DNA from: an uncultured Gemmiger sp.
GTDB taxonomy: Bacteria > Bacillota > Clostridia > Oscillospirales > Ruminococcaceae
Direction: 5' to 3'
NCBI GenBank assembly: GCA_947629015.1
Contig: CANRCB010000012.1
Span: forward strand, 1 to 53,856
DNA: 53,856 nt
Shown: in pieces, positions 45,267 to 53,458 of the stretch
Position numbering within the stretch: position 1 is the stretch's first letter
Layout of the letters: every line of letters begins with the position of its first letter
The notes under the pieces: model-generated
The model's input: only the letters and a program-made list of their open reading frames with translations
What the model was told of the DNA's origin: nothing
The model's database searches: none
Program-made: the position numbers and the translations under genes

Positions 45267-46427
45267 CTATTGAGCTTCGCCAAGCAGCTCCAATCCGAAG
45301 TTGTTGACCTCACCGTTTACCGCATCGTATATCCATTCGCACACGCTCTTTTCGTTGCCAAGTTTGTCGAATACATTGGACGATATGATGGTGTGCTGCG
45401 TGTTGTGGGTTTCCTTGTCCTCGTTGAAGCTCCAGATGTAGATGCCAACTCCGGGGATGTTTTCCTTCAGACCACGCACCATTTCACCGAGGGCCTTTTC
45501 AAATTGATCTCCGAGTTCTTTCGTCTTATCCATCCTGCCGCTCTCGATATAGGACTGGTACTGTTGCAGGGTATCATCCCGATAAGAGCAGTCAAACAGT
45601 ATTTTCACGCTGTTCCCGCGCTTATTATAGAGTGCCGTCAGGCTGTCCAGCACAATATTATTTGTCGTCAGCCGGTCAGAAATATCCTTTGGCGACTGCC
45701 AGAGATCCGCAGCGGAGTCGTGCCAGCCGTCATAGAGGAGCAGGGAGCTGTCCACACACACCGTAATATTTTGGGCCGAGGGAAAACGGCTGATCACATC
45801 ATCCGCCAGAAGCGATGTGGCAAATCCGCCTGCGGAGAAGCCGGTTACAAGCAGAGTGTCCGGTTCGCCCACATACTTCATGATTTCATTCAGGTACGCG
45901 GAATAATTGTTGTAGCCATTGTGGTAGACGACAGTATCCTTACCGTTTTTTGTGTAGTGGTATTCACCCGTCCCGGTATGGAAATCCCCGGAGGCATAAG
46001 GAATGACGATAAAGGACCAGTCCTTGAATGGGTTTTCATCGACCGTACTCCCGATGCCACCCTGCGCGACAAAATCCTGACCAAGCATGGTGGTGGCAAA
46101 GAACTTTGTGCCGCCTTCGCTTGTCTCACCGGTGATGCTCACGCCGCCGCCGAAGAAATAGACAACGACCTTGTTCGCCGTGCCCTTACGGAAAATCCCG
46201 TGCCACTCGCTGCCGTCCGACGACTTTGCTTCCGATACGGGGACACTGTACCATTTCCCAATCTCAGGCTCTCCCTTTAATTCAGGGAAAGACTTGAGAA
46301 ATGTCGTCTTTAAGAAAATGAAAATGGCCACCGCAAGGACTATGATGGCTATTACAATGATGATGAGTATCCGGAGCCCCCAACGCTTTTTCTTCGTGGG
46401 TTTTGCTGCCGCCTGATTTGGTTCCAT
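45267..46427 (-). CDS. Membrane-anchored pectinacetylesterase-like hydrolase
   Basis: The 386-aa protein has a Lys/Arg-rich start and one membrane helix (about 18-40) with an external alpha/beta-hydrolase domain. The family resemblance is to pectin acetylesterase/Notum: VVVYFFGGGVSITGETS (oxyanion region), DWSFIVIPYASGDFHTG and the nucleophile elbow GFSAGGFATSL. These remove acetyl or acyl groups from glycans or lipids; the substrate here is unknown. The start at 46427 follows AAGGAGG. Its base composition is clearly lower in G+C than the core genes. It is divergent from a TetR regulator that may control it. Confidence 0.8.
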   Translation of the reverse strand: MEPNQAAAKPTKKKRWGLRILIIIVIAIIVLAVAIFIFLKTTFLKSFPELKGEPEIGKWYSVPVSEAKSSDGSEWHGIFRKGTANKVVVYFFGGGVSITGETSEGGTKFFATTMLGQDFVAQGGIGSTVDENPFKDWSFIVIPYASGDFHTGTGEYHYTKNGKDTVVYHNGYNNYSAYLNEIMKYVGEPDTLLVTGFSAGGFATSLLADDVISRFPSAQNITVCVDSSLLLYDGWHDSAADLWQSPKDISDRLTTNNIVLDSLTALYNKRGNSVKILFDCSYRDDTLQQYQSYIESGRMDKTKELGDQFEKALGEMVRGLKENIPGVGIYIWSFNEDKETHNTQHTIISSNVFDKLGNEKSVCEWIYDAVNGEVNNFGLELLGEAQ

Positions 46428-46440
46428 GGATGAAACCTCC

Positions 46441-46508
46441 TTGACAACCGCAGAGTATTAACATATCATATTTGAGACAAGTGTATCGCTCGCGGGGATG
46501 AATGTCAA
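46441..46508. promoter_or_regulatory. Overlapping divergent promoters of the esterase and TetR genes
   Basis: Plus strand: TTGACA (46441-46446), N17, TATCAT (46464-46469) for the TetR gene. Minus strand: TTGACA (46503-46508), N17, TACACT (46480-46485) for the esterase. The two promoters face away across a 10-base centre, a layout suited to joint control by TetR. Confidence 0.8.
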
Positions 46509-46549
46509 TATCTGCGGCAAAAATGGGACAAACGGAGGGATTGTGTATC

Positions 46550-47032
46550 ATGGAGACTGGCTATGTAGTAGAAAGAATCACAGATGGATTGCTGGAGCTG
46601 ATGAAAGAAAAACCTTTTGAGGAAATTACCGTCAGTGATATTGTTCGAAAAGCCGAGGTCGGCCGAGCCTCCTTCTACCGTCATTTTGACACGAAAGAGG
46701 CGGTGATGCGTCATCACCTGGCGAGGCTTTTGAAGGAATGGGGCCGCGAGTTTGAAGCCATCGGAAAGCTGGAGGAATTAGGGCCAAGTCTGCTGCGGCA
46801 CTTTTACGGTCATAGAAATTTCTATCTGCTGCTTCATCGCTGCGGTATGAGTTATTATCTGCTTGAGGCCATCCGAAGCACAATGGAATTGGACAATAAA
46901 TCGGATGAAGATGTATATCCATTAAGCTGCTTTGCGGGGGGACTGTACGGGCTGGTGGATGAGTGGATGCGACGTGGAATGGCCATTCCACCGGAGAAGC
47001 TGAACATAGGATTTCCGTGGTCCAGCAAATGA
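46550..47032 (+). CDS. TetR/AcrR-family transcriptional regulator
   Basis: The 160-aa protein has an N-terminal HTH (ITDGLLELMKEKPFEEITVSDIVRKAEVGRASFYRHFDTKEAVM) with the YRHF signature, followed by a short all-helical ligand domain of the TetR_C type (KLEELGPSLLRHFYGHRNFYLLLH..). It starts at ATG 46550 after GGAGGG. It is divergent from the esterase and convergent with the MATE gene; either could be its target. No terminator of strong form lies between it and the MATE gene. Confidence 0.88.
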   Translation: METGYVVERITDGLLELMKEKPFEEITVSDIVRKAEVGRASFYRHFDTKEAVMRHHLARLLKEWGREFEAIGKLEELGPSLLRHFYGHRNFYLLLHRCGMSYYLLEAIRSTMELDNKSDEDVYPLSCFAGGLYGLVDEWMRRGMAIPPEKLNIGFPWSSK

Positions 47033-47079
47033 GTAACCCATGATACTATCGGGTCATCAACATCCTTTTGGCGCTCACG

Positions 47080-48543
47080 TTACTGGAATGCGTGTACAGC
47101 ATACTTCACTGAACCGGCCGGAGCGGCGGCAGGCGCATTCCGCATTTCTGAAGCGTCCTGATGCAGCTCTTTACAAGTCCTGATGATCAAATACAGGGCG
47201 ATGCAGAAGGTCAGGATATCGGAAAGCGGCATGGAATACAACACGCCGTCAAGCCCGAAAAAGAGGGGCAGCAAAAGCGCAAACCCAACGCCGAAAGCAA
47301 TCTCACGGATCATGGACAAAACGGTGGAGGACACGGCTTTCCCCATCGCTTGCAGGAAGATAAAGCAGGCTTTATTCACACAGGCGAAGATGACCATGCA
47401 CAGATAGATGCGGAATGCCTTGATCGCAAAATCGGTGTAATACGCACTCTCATTGGCTGCCCCAAAGATATTGATCAGCTGCCGCGGGAACCCTTCCACA
47501 ATGATAAACGCCGCGGCGCCGACGGCTGCTTCCGCTGCCAACAGCCGGCCGAAAAGCGCTTTGACGCGGTGCTTCTTGCCGGCACCCATGTTAAAGCCGA
47601 CAATGGGGATGCAGCCGGCTGCCATGCCGACAACGATAGAAATGACGATTTGGAAAAACTTCATGACGATGCCGACCACTGCCATCGGGATCTGTGCATA
47701 CTGCTCCTGCCCGAAAACGGGGTCGAGCGCGCCGTATTTCCGGATCATATTATTGATGGCCGCCATGGCCGCAACAAGGGATATTTGGGACAGGAAGCTG
47801 GTCACGCCAAGCACAAGCGTTTTGCGGCAGATCCTGCCATTAAGTTTGAGATCCGCCTTTGTGGGCTTCACCAGCTTCATGTGCAGGATGTACCAGACCG
47901 CAAGAATGGCGGTCACAACCTGCCCAAGAACGGTGGCGACCGCGGCGCCCATCATGCCCCACCTAAAGGCGAAGATAAATACCGGGTCAAGGATGATGTT
48001 GAGTACGGCACCGGCCAGCGTGGACGCCATCGCAAAGCGGGGGCTGCCGTCCGCCCGGATGATGGGGTTCAGCGCCTGGCCGAACATATAGAAGGGGATG
48101 CCGAGCGTGATATAAAAGAAATACTCTCTGGAAAGCCGGAATGTCTCGGCATTCACGGTCCCGCCGAACAGCGCAATGATCGCATCGCTGAAAACCAGAT
48201 AAACCGCGCAGAGCCCGAGGCCGCAGGCAATGACCAGAACCACAGAATTGCCGACGCTCTTTTTGGCGGTCATCGTTTCCTGCCTGCCGAGGCAGAGGCT
48301 CACATAGGCGCAGCAGCCGTCCCCGATCATGACGGCGATGGCAAGCGCAATGACGGTCAGCGGAAAAACAACGGTATTGGCCGCGTTCCCATACGAGCCG
48401 AGATACGCGGCATTGGCAATAAAGATCTGGTCAACAATATTGTAGAGCGCGCCTACCAGCAGCGAGATGATGCAGGGGATCGCATAGGTCCGCATCAGCT
48501 TGCCGACAGGATCCTCCCCAAGAAATCGATTGGTTTTTTCCAT
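47080..48543 (-). CDS. MATE-family multidrug efflux transporter
   Basis: The 487-aa protein has twelve membrane segments in two homologous halves (GKLMRTYAIPCIISLLVGALYNIVDQIFI; LVLGVTSFLSQISLVAAMAAINNMI). IIRADGSPRFAMASTLAGAVLNIILDPVFIF is a strong MATE signature of the DinF/NorM type. It should export cationic drugs or metabolites with Na+ or H+. The start at 48543 follows GGAGG. A leader with a promoter, a 19-codon open frame and a terminator hairpin precedes it, indicating inducible expression by attenuation. Lower G+C than the core genes. Confidence 0.92.
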   Translation of the reverse strand: MEKTNRFLGEDPVGKLMRTYAIPCIISLLVGALYNIVDQIFIANAAYLGSYGNAANTVVFPLTVIALAIAVMIGDGCCAYVSLCLGRQETMTAKKSVGNSVVLVIACGLGLCAVYLVFSDAIIALFGGTVNAETFRLSREYFFYITLGIPFYMFGQALNPIIRADGSPRFAMASTLAGAVLNIILDPVFIFAFRWGMMGAAVATVLGQVVTAILAVWYILHMKLVKPTKADLKLNGRICRKTLVLGVTSFLSQISLVAAMAAINNMIRKYGALDPVFGQEQYAQIPMAVVGIVMKFFQIVISIVVGMAAGCIPIVGFNMGAGKKHRVKALFGRLLAAEAAVGAAAFIIVEGFPRQLINIFGAANESAYYTDFAIKAFRIYLCMVIFACVNKACFIFLQAMGKAVSSTVLSMIREIAFGVGFALLLPLFFGLDGVLYSMPLSDILTFCIALYLIIRTCKELHQDASEMRNAPAAAPAGSVKYAVHAFQ

Positions 48544-48579
48544 GGAAATTCCATCCTCCAACGTAAAATACTTGCCTGT

Positions 48580-48639
48580 TCAAGGCATAAAAAAGTAACG
48601 TGGGCGTCCAACCGGATTTACGCAGTTGAAACGCCACAC
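48580..48639 (-). CDS. Putative leader peptide of the MATE attenuator
   Basis: A 19-codon frame from GTG 48639 to TGA 48580 reads MWRFNCVNPVGRPRYFFMP. It starts about 5 bases after the predicted transcription start, so it would be nearly leaderless. Its codons cover the left arm, loop and right arm of the terminator hairpin at 48589-48642. A ribosome stalled early in the frame would keep the left arm from pairing. No protein homology is claimed; a second GTG two bases on opens another frame. Confidence 0.5.
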   Translation of the reverse strand: MWRFNCVNPVGRPRYFFMP

Positions 48640-48642
48640 GTT
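48589..48642 (-). terminator. Attenuator (terminator hairpin) in the MATE leader
   Basis: On the minus strand AACGTG-T-GGCGT pairs with ACGCC-CACGTT (48597-48607), followed by ACTTTTTT. It lies between promoter and gene, 46 bases before the MATE start codon, so it must be overcome for expression. Confidence 0.75.
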
Positions 48643-48650
48643 GTTATTTT

Positions 48651-48679
48651 ATTATATTCAAAATCCAAGCGAAATGCAA
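48651..48679 (-). promoter_or_regulatory. Promoter of the MATE leader and gene
   Basis: TTGCAT (48674-48679) and TATAAT (48651-48656) with a 17-base spacer on the minus strand. Confidence 0.82.
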
Positions 48680-49370
48680 ATGGGCAATTTTCAAAAAAGT
48701 TTTAGGCAGTTTTAGCTTCTTGTTTTGTACTGAATTCCATTAAAACCATAGTCAATTGTGGTCAAATTAGGGTCAAAATCGCCCCCTAAAACGCCATAAC
48801 AGCCAAAAAGAGGGTCGTAAGTGGCGGGGTTCTCCCGCGGGCTAAAAAATGCCGCACTGTGGCATTTTTTGCGTGCTTCGCGCGCCGCCCTGTGTGCTGC
48901 GCACACCCACGGCCTCTTGGTCCCGAAGATTCGATAGTCCGATTTTAGGGAGCTTTCGCCGCGTTTGGTGCCCTTTTAGGGGCAGTTTGGGCACCTTTCC
49001 CGCCGCGTCTCTGCCCACCGATTTCACGTTGTGGTCAAAACTGTGGTCAGGTTTGGGGGTACGATTCCGTAGGCAGGGAAAGAAAAGGCAGGGCAAATCT
49101 GCTCTTCCCCCATGACAGCGCGGCAGGTTTTCTGGCCGCGCAATTTCTTTTCTCCCTGTGATCCCCGAAGGGCAAAAATCGCTGTCACCACCTACACTGC
49201 ATGGAGGGGAGTCTCTCCACGACGTGGTGGGGAAATATATAATAAATATAGAGTACTAACAATTTAAACCCCCTTCTGCCGCCCGCCTGGGCATCCCCAA
49301 CCCGCCTTTTAGAAGTCCGTACTATGAATGAGGATAGCAGGATAGCAGAAAAAGGAAAGAAGGGATAGTC
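48680..49370. other. Gene-free stretch upstream of the HTH gene
   Basis: I see no supported gene here. Repeated GTGGTCAAA/GGGTCAAAA words occur at 48758-48780 and 49030-49050, and a hairpin-like CCACCTACACT..GTGGTGGGG near 49190-49232. The composition changes from AT-rich to mixed, and short frames show no family resemblance. It could be the edge of an integrated element. Confidence 0.4.
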
Positions 49371-49835
49371 ATGAACGAGCGCACCTACTACGAAAAGAAG
49401 CTGGAGGAACTCCGCAAGGGCGGATTCTTTACCGTGAAGAACGACATCTTTGCCTACGAGATGGACCCGTATGAGCGGTGCGTGTATTTTTACCTCCTCT
49501 GTCTCAGCGCACAGAGCGGATACTGCTACCCCGCCATCAAGACCATCGCCCGCTGCTGCGGCTGCAGCCCGAACAAGGCCAGGCAGGCGGTGCAAAGCCT
49601 TGCCGACCGGCGGTTCATCTCGGTGACGCGCAGCTACCAAATCGGCGCACACGGCAACCGCGAGGCGAACAACTGGTACTACATCCTCGATCTGCCCCTA
49701 CGCCAAGAGAAGAAAGCGCCGCCCAGGCCCAGGTACGTCCTTGCAGATAGAACGGGTGAACAACCGGACAACAGGATCAGCACCGTATACAGGTCTGTGC
49801 TGGGGGAAGATACGGATAAGCCCGTTTCTGTATAA
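49371..49835 (+). CDS. Helix-turn-helix protein, Rep/replication-initiator-like
   Basis: The 154-aa protein starts after AAAGAAGGG. After GFFTVKNDIFAYEMDPYERCVYFYLLCLSAQSGYCYPAIKTIARCCGCS it has a winged-helix of the HTH_36 type (PNKARQAVQSLADRRFI) typical of plasmid/ICE RepA-N-like or phage replication proteins. The C-terminal about 45 residues are basic and Pro-rich, probably disordered. It is the first gene of a mobile-element-like module running to the integrase at the window end. Function in replication or control is inferred. Confidence 0.7.
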   Translation: MNERTYYEKKLEELRKGGFFTVKNDIFAYEMDPYERCVYFYLLCLSAQSGYCYPAIKTIARCCGCSPNKARQAVQSLADRRFISVTRSYQIGAHGNREANNWYYILDLPLRQEKKAPPRPRYVLADRTGEQPDNRISTVYRSVLGEDTDKPVSV

Positions 49836-49967
49836 GGGAAACCGCACCCAGCCGCCGTGTGCGCCAACGTGAGGCCCTGTGAGCGATTTTGTGAGGGCGG
49901 GTAGACAAGCAACCCGCCGTACAGGTTTCACCTCCCGTTTTGAGGGGCTTTTGAGGGCGGTTTTGCA

Positions 49968-50222
49968 ATGAAGGCAAATATGTGGTTCGAGTACAAAGCT
50001 GAGAAAGCCGGCCAAGCCCACGGGGCAGGGGAGGAAGAGCTGGAGCAAGCCCTGCAAAAAGTTCTGCCGGATGCGCTCATGCAGGCGATGCAGCAGATGC
50101 TGGCCAACGCTTTTGCGCCTACGGCACAGGGAATGGCTCCAAAATCGGGGGTTTTGGCTCCAGAAAACAAGCCAGAACCCAAGGTCTCCAAAGCGGCGAT
50201 GGGCTTCATGGCCAGCTTTTGA
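49968..50222 (+). CDS. Small hypothetical protein of the mobile element
   Basis: I do not recognise this 84-aa product. It has a charged N-terminus (WFEYKAEKAGQAHGAGEEELEQALQK), a Met/Gln-rich amphipathic helix (LMQAMQQMLANAF) and a Pro/Lys linker ending MGFMASF. The start at 49968 is preceded by GAGGGCGG. It follows the HTH gene by 132 bases in the same direction, with a GGCGGGT/ACCCGCC hairpin in between. Confidence 0.5.
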   Translation: MKANMWFEYKAEKAGQAHGAGEEELEQALQKVLPDALMQAMQQMLANAFAPTAQGMAPKSGVLAPENKPEPKVSKAAMGFMASF

Positions 50223-50918
50223 GGGGAGTTGCTCCCAAAACGCCGGTTTTGGATGAAGTTTGAGCCCTTTTCCCGACTCGTGGCTCCAAGTTGGCGCAAG
50301 CTAACAAAAATGGTGGCTCCAAGTTGGATGAACCCGCAGAAGTGGCCCTGCTTTTGCCATGGGGAACAACCACTTTAGTCCAAAGCAGTCACCGCCCAGC
50401 CTGCGCTCACGCACGATCTGCCGTGTGGGCGCAGGCAAAGCGTCCCGTTGCGCACACACGTTTCCTCAACCAAGAACGCTTTTGGGTGCCAGCACCCCGC
50501 CGCGTATTTCGGCACCCAGTTGGCGGCTTTTTGGGCCGAAATCGGCCCTGCCGATTTCGATGCAGGATAAAGAGCCGGCGTCTGCTGCGCGCCGGCTCGG
50601 TCACAAATGCCCGCAGTGCGGACATTTTTCGGGGATGACGGTGTGGCGTCAAAAATTCCCGCGTGTTTCATTTTGGCGGGTTTGGCCGTTGTAACGAATG
50701 AAAGCGCGTTACAGGTATACAAAAATGCCACAGAGCGTTTTTCAACACCCTATGGCATAGCAAGCGCCCGGATTCTAACCGAAGTTACCGCAATGCGGTG
50801 TAATCACCCTATACGACTACTTGCTACATTTACTATACCGTATGGATGGACCAAATTCAAGAGGAAACAACCACAAGTTCGCGTACATGGCGAACCCTAA
50901 CGATTGAGACCCAAGCAA
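50223..50918. other. Gene-free stretch with TGGCTCCAAG direct repeats
   Basis: TGGCTCCAAGTTGG occurs at 50281-50294 and 50314-50327 (33-base period), with related TGGCTCCA words at 50134 and 50155 inside the small gene. The rest has GC-rich palindromic pieces (GAGCCGGCG..CGCCGGCTC near 50573-50607; ATGCCAC..TGGCAT near 50727-50759) but no supported gene. Open frames on both strands lack family resemblance. Confidence 0.4.
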
Positions 50919-51092
50919 TTAACTAAAATGCTTTTCTCGCAGTGCTGGCAGAATTTCCCTTACGTCCAGCAATACACCATCGGCGGCAAACTCTTTTTCT
51001 GCTGTGCCGATGGCAGCATCTACATCTGCCAAGCATTGCCCGGTGCCGATGTCGGCATTTTTCGAATCGGCAGCAGAAACAAATTGCGGCAT
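50919..51092 (-). pseudogene. Shortened antitoxin-like fragment
   Basis: The 57-codon frame starts MPQFVSAADSKN after GAGGTGGG and ends EFAADGVLLDVREILPALREKHF, a tail common in Phd/YefM-type antitoxins of Clostridia. The central DNA-binding part between the two ends appears to be missing. It follows the RelE-type toxin gene by 23 bases in the same direction. Probably the internally deleted remains of a second antitoxin gene, but a functional short protein cannot be excluded. Confidence 0.45.
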
Positions 51093-51115
51093 AATACCCA
51101 CCTCACATGGTGTTG

Positions 51116-51439
51116 TTACATGAATTTCGTGTAATCGGTATACCCGCCCGGCAAGACGCGCGTCACATATACGACCGCAGGCTCCTCGGTGAAATAGTAA
51201 TAGATCATGTAGTTGCTCACCGGGAACTGACGCAACTCAACGCTTTCTTCCGGCTGCCGCGCAAGCAGTTGGTGGCGCGCGGGCAGGGTCTCCAGCGAAA
51301 GGATCTGCTCCTGCAATCTGGCAAGCAAGCGGGTCGCGGTAAGCGGCTCTTGCAGCGTGTAGGTTATATAGGCGCTGATTGCGTCCAAATCCTCATAGGC
51401 CGCCGCGGCCAGCCTGACTTCATACTGCTTCATGGCCAT
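51116..51439 (-). CDS. RelE/ParE-family toxin
   Basis: The 107-aa protein has the RelE/ParE fold pattern: YEVRLAAAAYEDLDAISAYITYTL, LLARLQEQILSLETLPAR, then VSNYMIYYYFTEEPAVVYVTRVLPGG. Family toxins cleave ribosome-bound mRNA or inhibit gyrase. It starts at ATG 51439 (or 51433) inside the end of the antitoxin gene, giving translational coupling. The pair is autoregulated in known systems. Confidence 0.88.
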   Translation of the reverse strand: MAMKQYEVRLAAAAYEDLDAISAYITYTLQEPLTATRLLARLQEQILSLETLPARHQLLARQPEESVELRQFPVSNYMIYYYFTEEPAVVYVTRVLPGGYTDYTKFM

Positions 51440-51734
51440 ACTTCTCCCGCAGCACGGCAAAAGCCTCTTCCGCCGGAACGGTACGGCCAGCCTTAACATC
51501 CTCCATGCCGCGCATCAAAGCGACATCCAGCTGCGCCGGTGTCATTTCCCGGAGCGATAGCGGGCGAATATGTGTGGTCAACGGGAATGGAATCGCGTTT
51601 TGCAGCGCGACCTGCTTATAGAACATGGTGACGGCAGCAGATGGGGTGATGCCCAACGCGGCGAAAACTTTTTCGGCATCATCCTTGGTGTCGGCATCGA
51701 TGCGCACCGAAACGCTGGCGATTTTTTGGCTCAT
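51420..51734 (-). CDS. RelB/DinJ-family antitoxin
   Basis: The 104-aa protein has an N-terminal ribbon-helix-helix typical of RelB/DinJ (KIASVSVRIDADTKDDAEKVFAALGITPSAAVTMFYKQV, then NAIPFPL) and a C-terminal toxin-binding tail (AGRTVPAEEAFAVLREKYG). The start at 51734 follows AAGGAGGG. It overlaps the toxin gene by 20 bases and precedes it, the standard order. Its promoter has a GTATATAC palindrome next to the -10 element that may be the operator. Confidence 0.92.
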   Translation of the reverse strand: MSQKIASVSVRIDADTKDDAEKVFAALGITPSAAVTMFYKQVALQNAIPFPLTTHIRPLSLREMTPAQLDVALMRGMEDVKAGRTVPAEEAFAVLREKYGHEAV

Positions 51735-51754
51735 AGATATCCCTCCTTGTTTAT

Positions 51755-51783
51755 AGTATATACCAGTTGTACCGCAAATGCAA
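51755..51783 (-). promoter_or_regulatory. Promoter of the toxin-antitoxin operon
   Basis: TTGCAT (51778-51783) and TATACT (51755-51760) with a 17-base spacer on the minus strand; GTATATAC overlaps the -10. Confidence 0.82.
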
Positions 51784-51947
51784 TACATTTATAACCCGCA
51801 CAGAATATGAAACGAAATCAAAGAAGGTCTCCCCACACGAAAAGCAAAACACCTAAAGAGAACAAGAGCGGTACATTTTACTGAGGAAGAGTGCGCAAGC
51901 CTTAAAGTAGTATACAAATAATTGATGGCAAGAGAATTTGTCTGGAA

Positions 51948-52922
51948 CTATTCTATGTATTGAGCAATTTTGTGTAATTCATTCTCAAACAAGTCTTTTC
52001 TCTTTAACAAAATCTCATAGCCATAGTCATATGCAGGAGGTGGAAAAAGATTGGAACTTTCCAGTAATTTTCCATCTCCTACCCAAGAAATAACATTGTC
52101 TATCCGTAAACGGACGATTCCGACAACATTGGAAGTAATATCAAAAGATGTTTTGTTGTCGTGTATATTGCGCCGCACGACCAAACCATGCTGGGCATGC
52201 GGACGAAGGAAAATAGATGGAAGGGAAGATCTTAAATCAATCGTGATGATTTCGTTCCCCATATATATACCCCGCTCGAAGGGTGCCGTGTTATTATCAA
52301 CGGCAACGAGCAGCATATATTGATATATGCTTTCTTTAGGGTCTGCTGCAGTGACCAGCTCGATTGGGGTTACCTGTCTTTTTTGGTAATAGCAATACTC
52401 CGATAGGTTTTTTATCTTTTTAAACTGGTTAAGACCAAACCACAGAGCGATCCAATGGTTGTCTACCAAGTCAACAAAATGCGTAGAATAGCCATAATGT
52501 TGAAGCAAAGCCTCAACGATCAGTGCAGGACTTTTTGCACTCTTGAAGCCGGACAATTTTGCTGTTTTGGAAAACTTGTCATCAGCAATGGCGTTTTTTA
52601 TGACTAAGTTCAAGGCTTCTTCATATTTACAGCTGTTTGAATGCCGAGAGATGCTTGGCAAAAGAGACTCGTGCAAATGGACCTCTCCGCGATAAAACAC
52701 ATCGCCATATTCAGTATTTAAAAATTTGGCATATCCAATCAGCTGATTTAGCGCCCTGTAATCAGAGACATCAAAAATTGGAACCTTATGGCCAGTAGCG
52801 AAAGTGTGTATGCCTACATTTACTATATATGGACTGGAAATATCTTGAATTACTTTAGGAGAAGCGCTCTTTGATGGCGTAGCGGTTCGCGCCTTACATT
52901 TACTGCTTTTTGGTGATTTCAT
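51948..52922 (-). CDS. FRG-domain protein
   Basis: The 324-aa protein has the FRG domain: VFYRGEVHLHESLLPSISR with the Phe-Arg-Gly motif, and LQHYGYSTHFVDLVDNHWIALWFGL, the conserved QHxGxxTxxxD..AxWF pattern. FRG proteins are common in phage-defence loci, but their chemistry is not settled. A Lys/Ser-rich N-terminus precedes the domain; the C-terminal half is unassigned. The start at 52922 follows TAGGAGG. The gene is strikingly AT-rich beside its neighbours, a sign of recent transfer. It is flanked by a toxin-antitoxin pair and an integrase gene. Confidence 0.85.
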   Translation of the reverse strand: MKSPKSSKCKARTATPSKSASPKVIQDISSPYIVNVGIHTFATGHKVPIFDVSDYRALNQLIGYAKFLNTEYGDVFYRGEVHLHESLLPSISRHSNSCKYEEALNLVIKNAIADDKFSKTAKLSGFKSAKSPALIVEALLQHYGYSTHFVDLVDNHWIALWFGLNQFKKIKNLSEYCYYQKRQVTPIELVTAADPKESIYQYMLLVAVDNNTAPFERGIYMGNEIITIDLRSSLPSIFLRPHAQHGLVVRRNIHDNKTSFDITSNVVGIVRLRIDNVISWVGDGKLLESSNLFPPPAYDYGYEILLKRKDLFENELHKIAQYIE

Positions 52923-53027
52923 ATTTCCAACCTCCTATAAAATATGACATTTTTACGCAAAAGCGCCGGGATCATCAAAATGATTGAAAATGAATTTTGG
53001 CTACGTTCCTGGTCGCGGTACAATTAT

Positions 53028-53045
53028 AATATAGACTTCTATATT
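53028..53045. promoter_or_regulatory. Inverted repeat at the FRG gene promoter
   Basis: AATATAGA-CT-TCTATATT is a perfect 8-bp inverted repeat next to a minus-strand TATAAT, about 105 bases before the FRG gene. It may be an operator. Confidence 0.4.
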
Positions 53046-53172
53046 GCTTAGTCCAGTTTACTTACCAGAAGTATACCATATTTCAAACGGATTTTGCTGC
53101 TTTCAGGAGATAAAAAACAGCCGAACTGGCATTACTTTGGTATTGTGCAAGCCGCAGCACTCTTGCCCGTAG

Positions 53173-53406
53173 CTTTGGTATATAGCTGCCGATTGCCGTC
53201 ATCTCGAAAAGTGCCCGTGGTGCGGCGGCACGGAGTTCGTGGTCGGGTACCAGCACCAGGAAGCCCGCATCATGACCAGCCCGAACGGGATTTTCGGGTG
53301 CCGGGTGCGGCACCTCATCTGCAAGAACTGCGGCATCGTGGCGGCAAGCAAGGTCGCCCAGCCGTGGAAGTACCCGGACGCCCGCACGGCATGGAACGCC
53401 AAATAA
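53173..53406 (+). pseudogene. Zinc-ribbon protein remnant lacking a start
   Basis: The frame reads LEKCPWCGGTEFVVGYQHQ..LICKNCGIVAASKVA..TAWNAK and stops at TAA 53404. The CPWC and CKNC pairs look like a zinc ribbon. Upstream the frame is closed by TAG at 53170 and no in-frame start precedes the first cysteine pair, so the N-terminus appears lost. It is GC-rich, unlike the AT-rich DNA to its left, marking a junction near 53.1 kb. It lies 52 bases before the integrase gene. Confidence 0.55.
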
Positions 53407-53458
53407 GCCGATATCCCGCAGAGAAGTACAAGAACAAAAGCAAAGGAGGTCAAGAACC

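Noticed and set aside
50375-50731. 118-codon minus-strand frame in the accessory region
   Set aside because: No ribosome site of note, no family resemblance, overlaps palindromic non-coding sequence.
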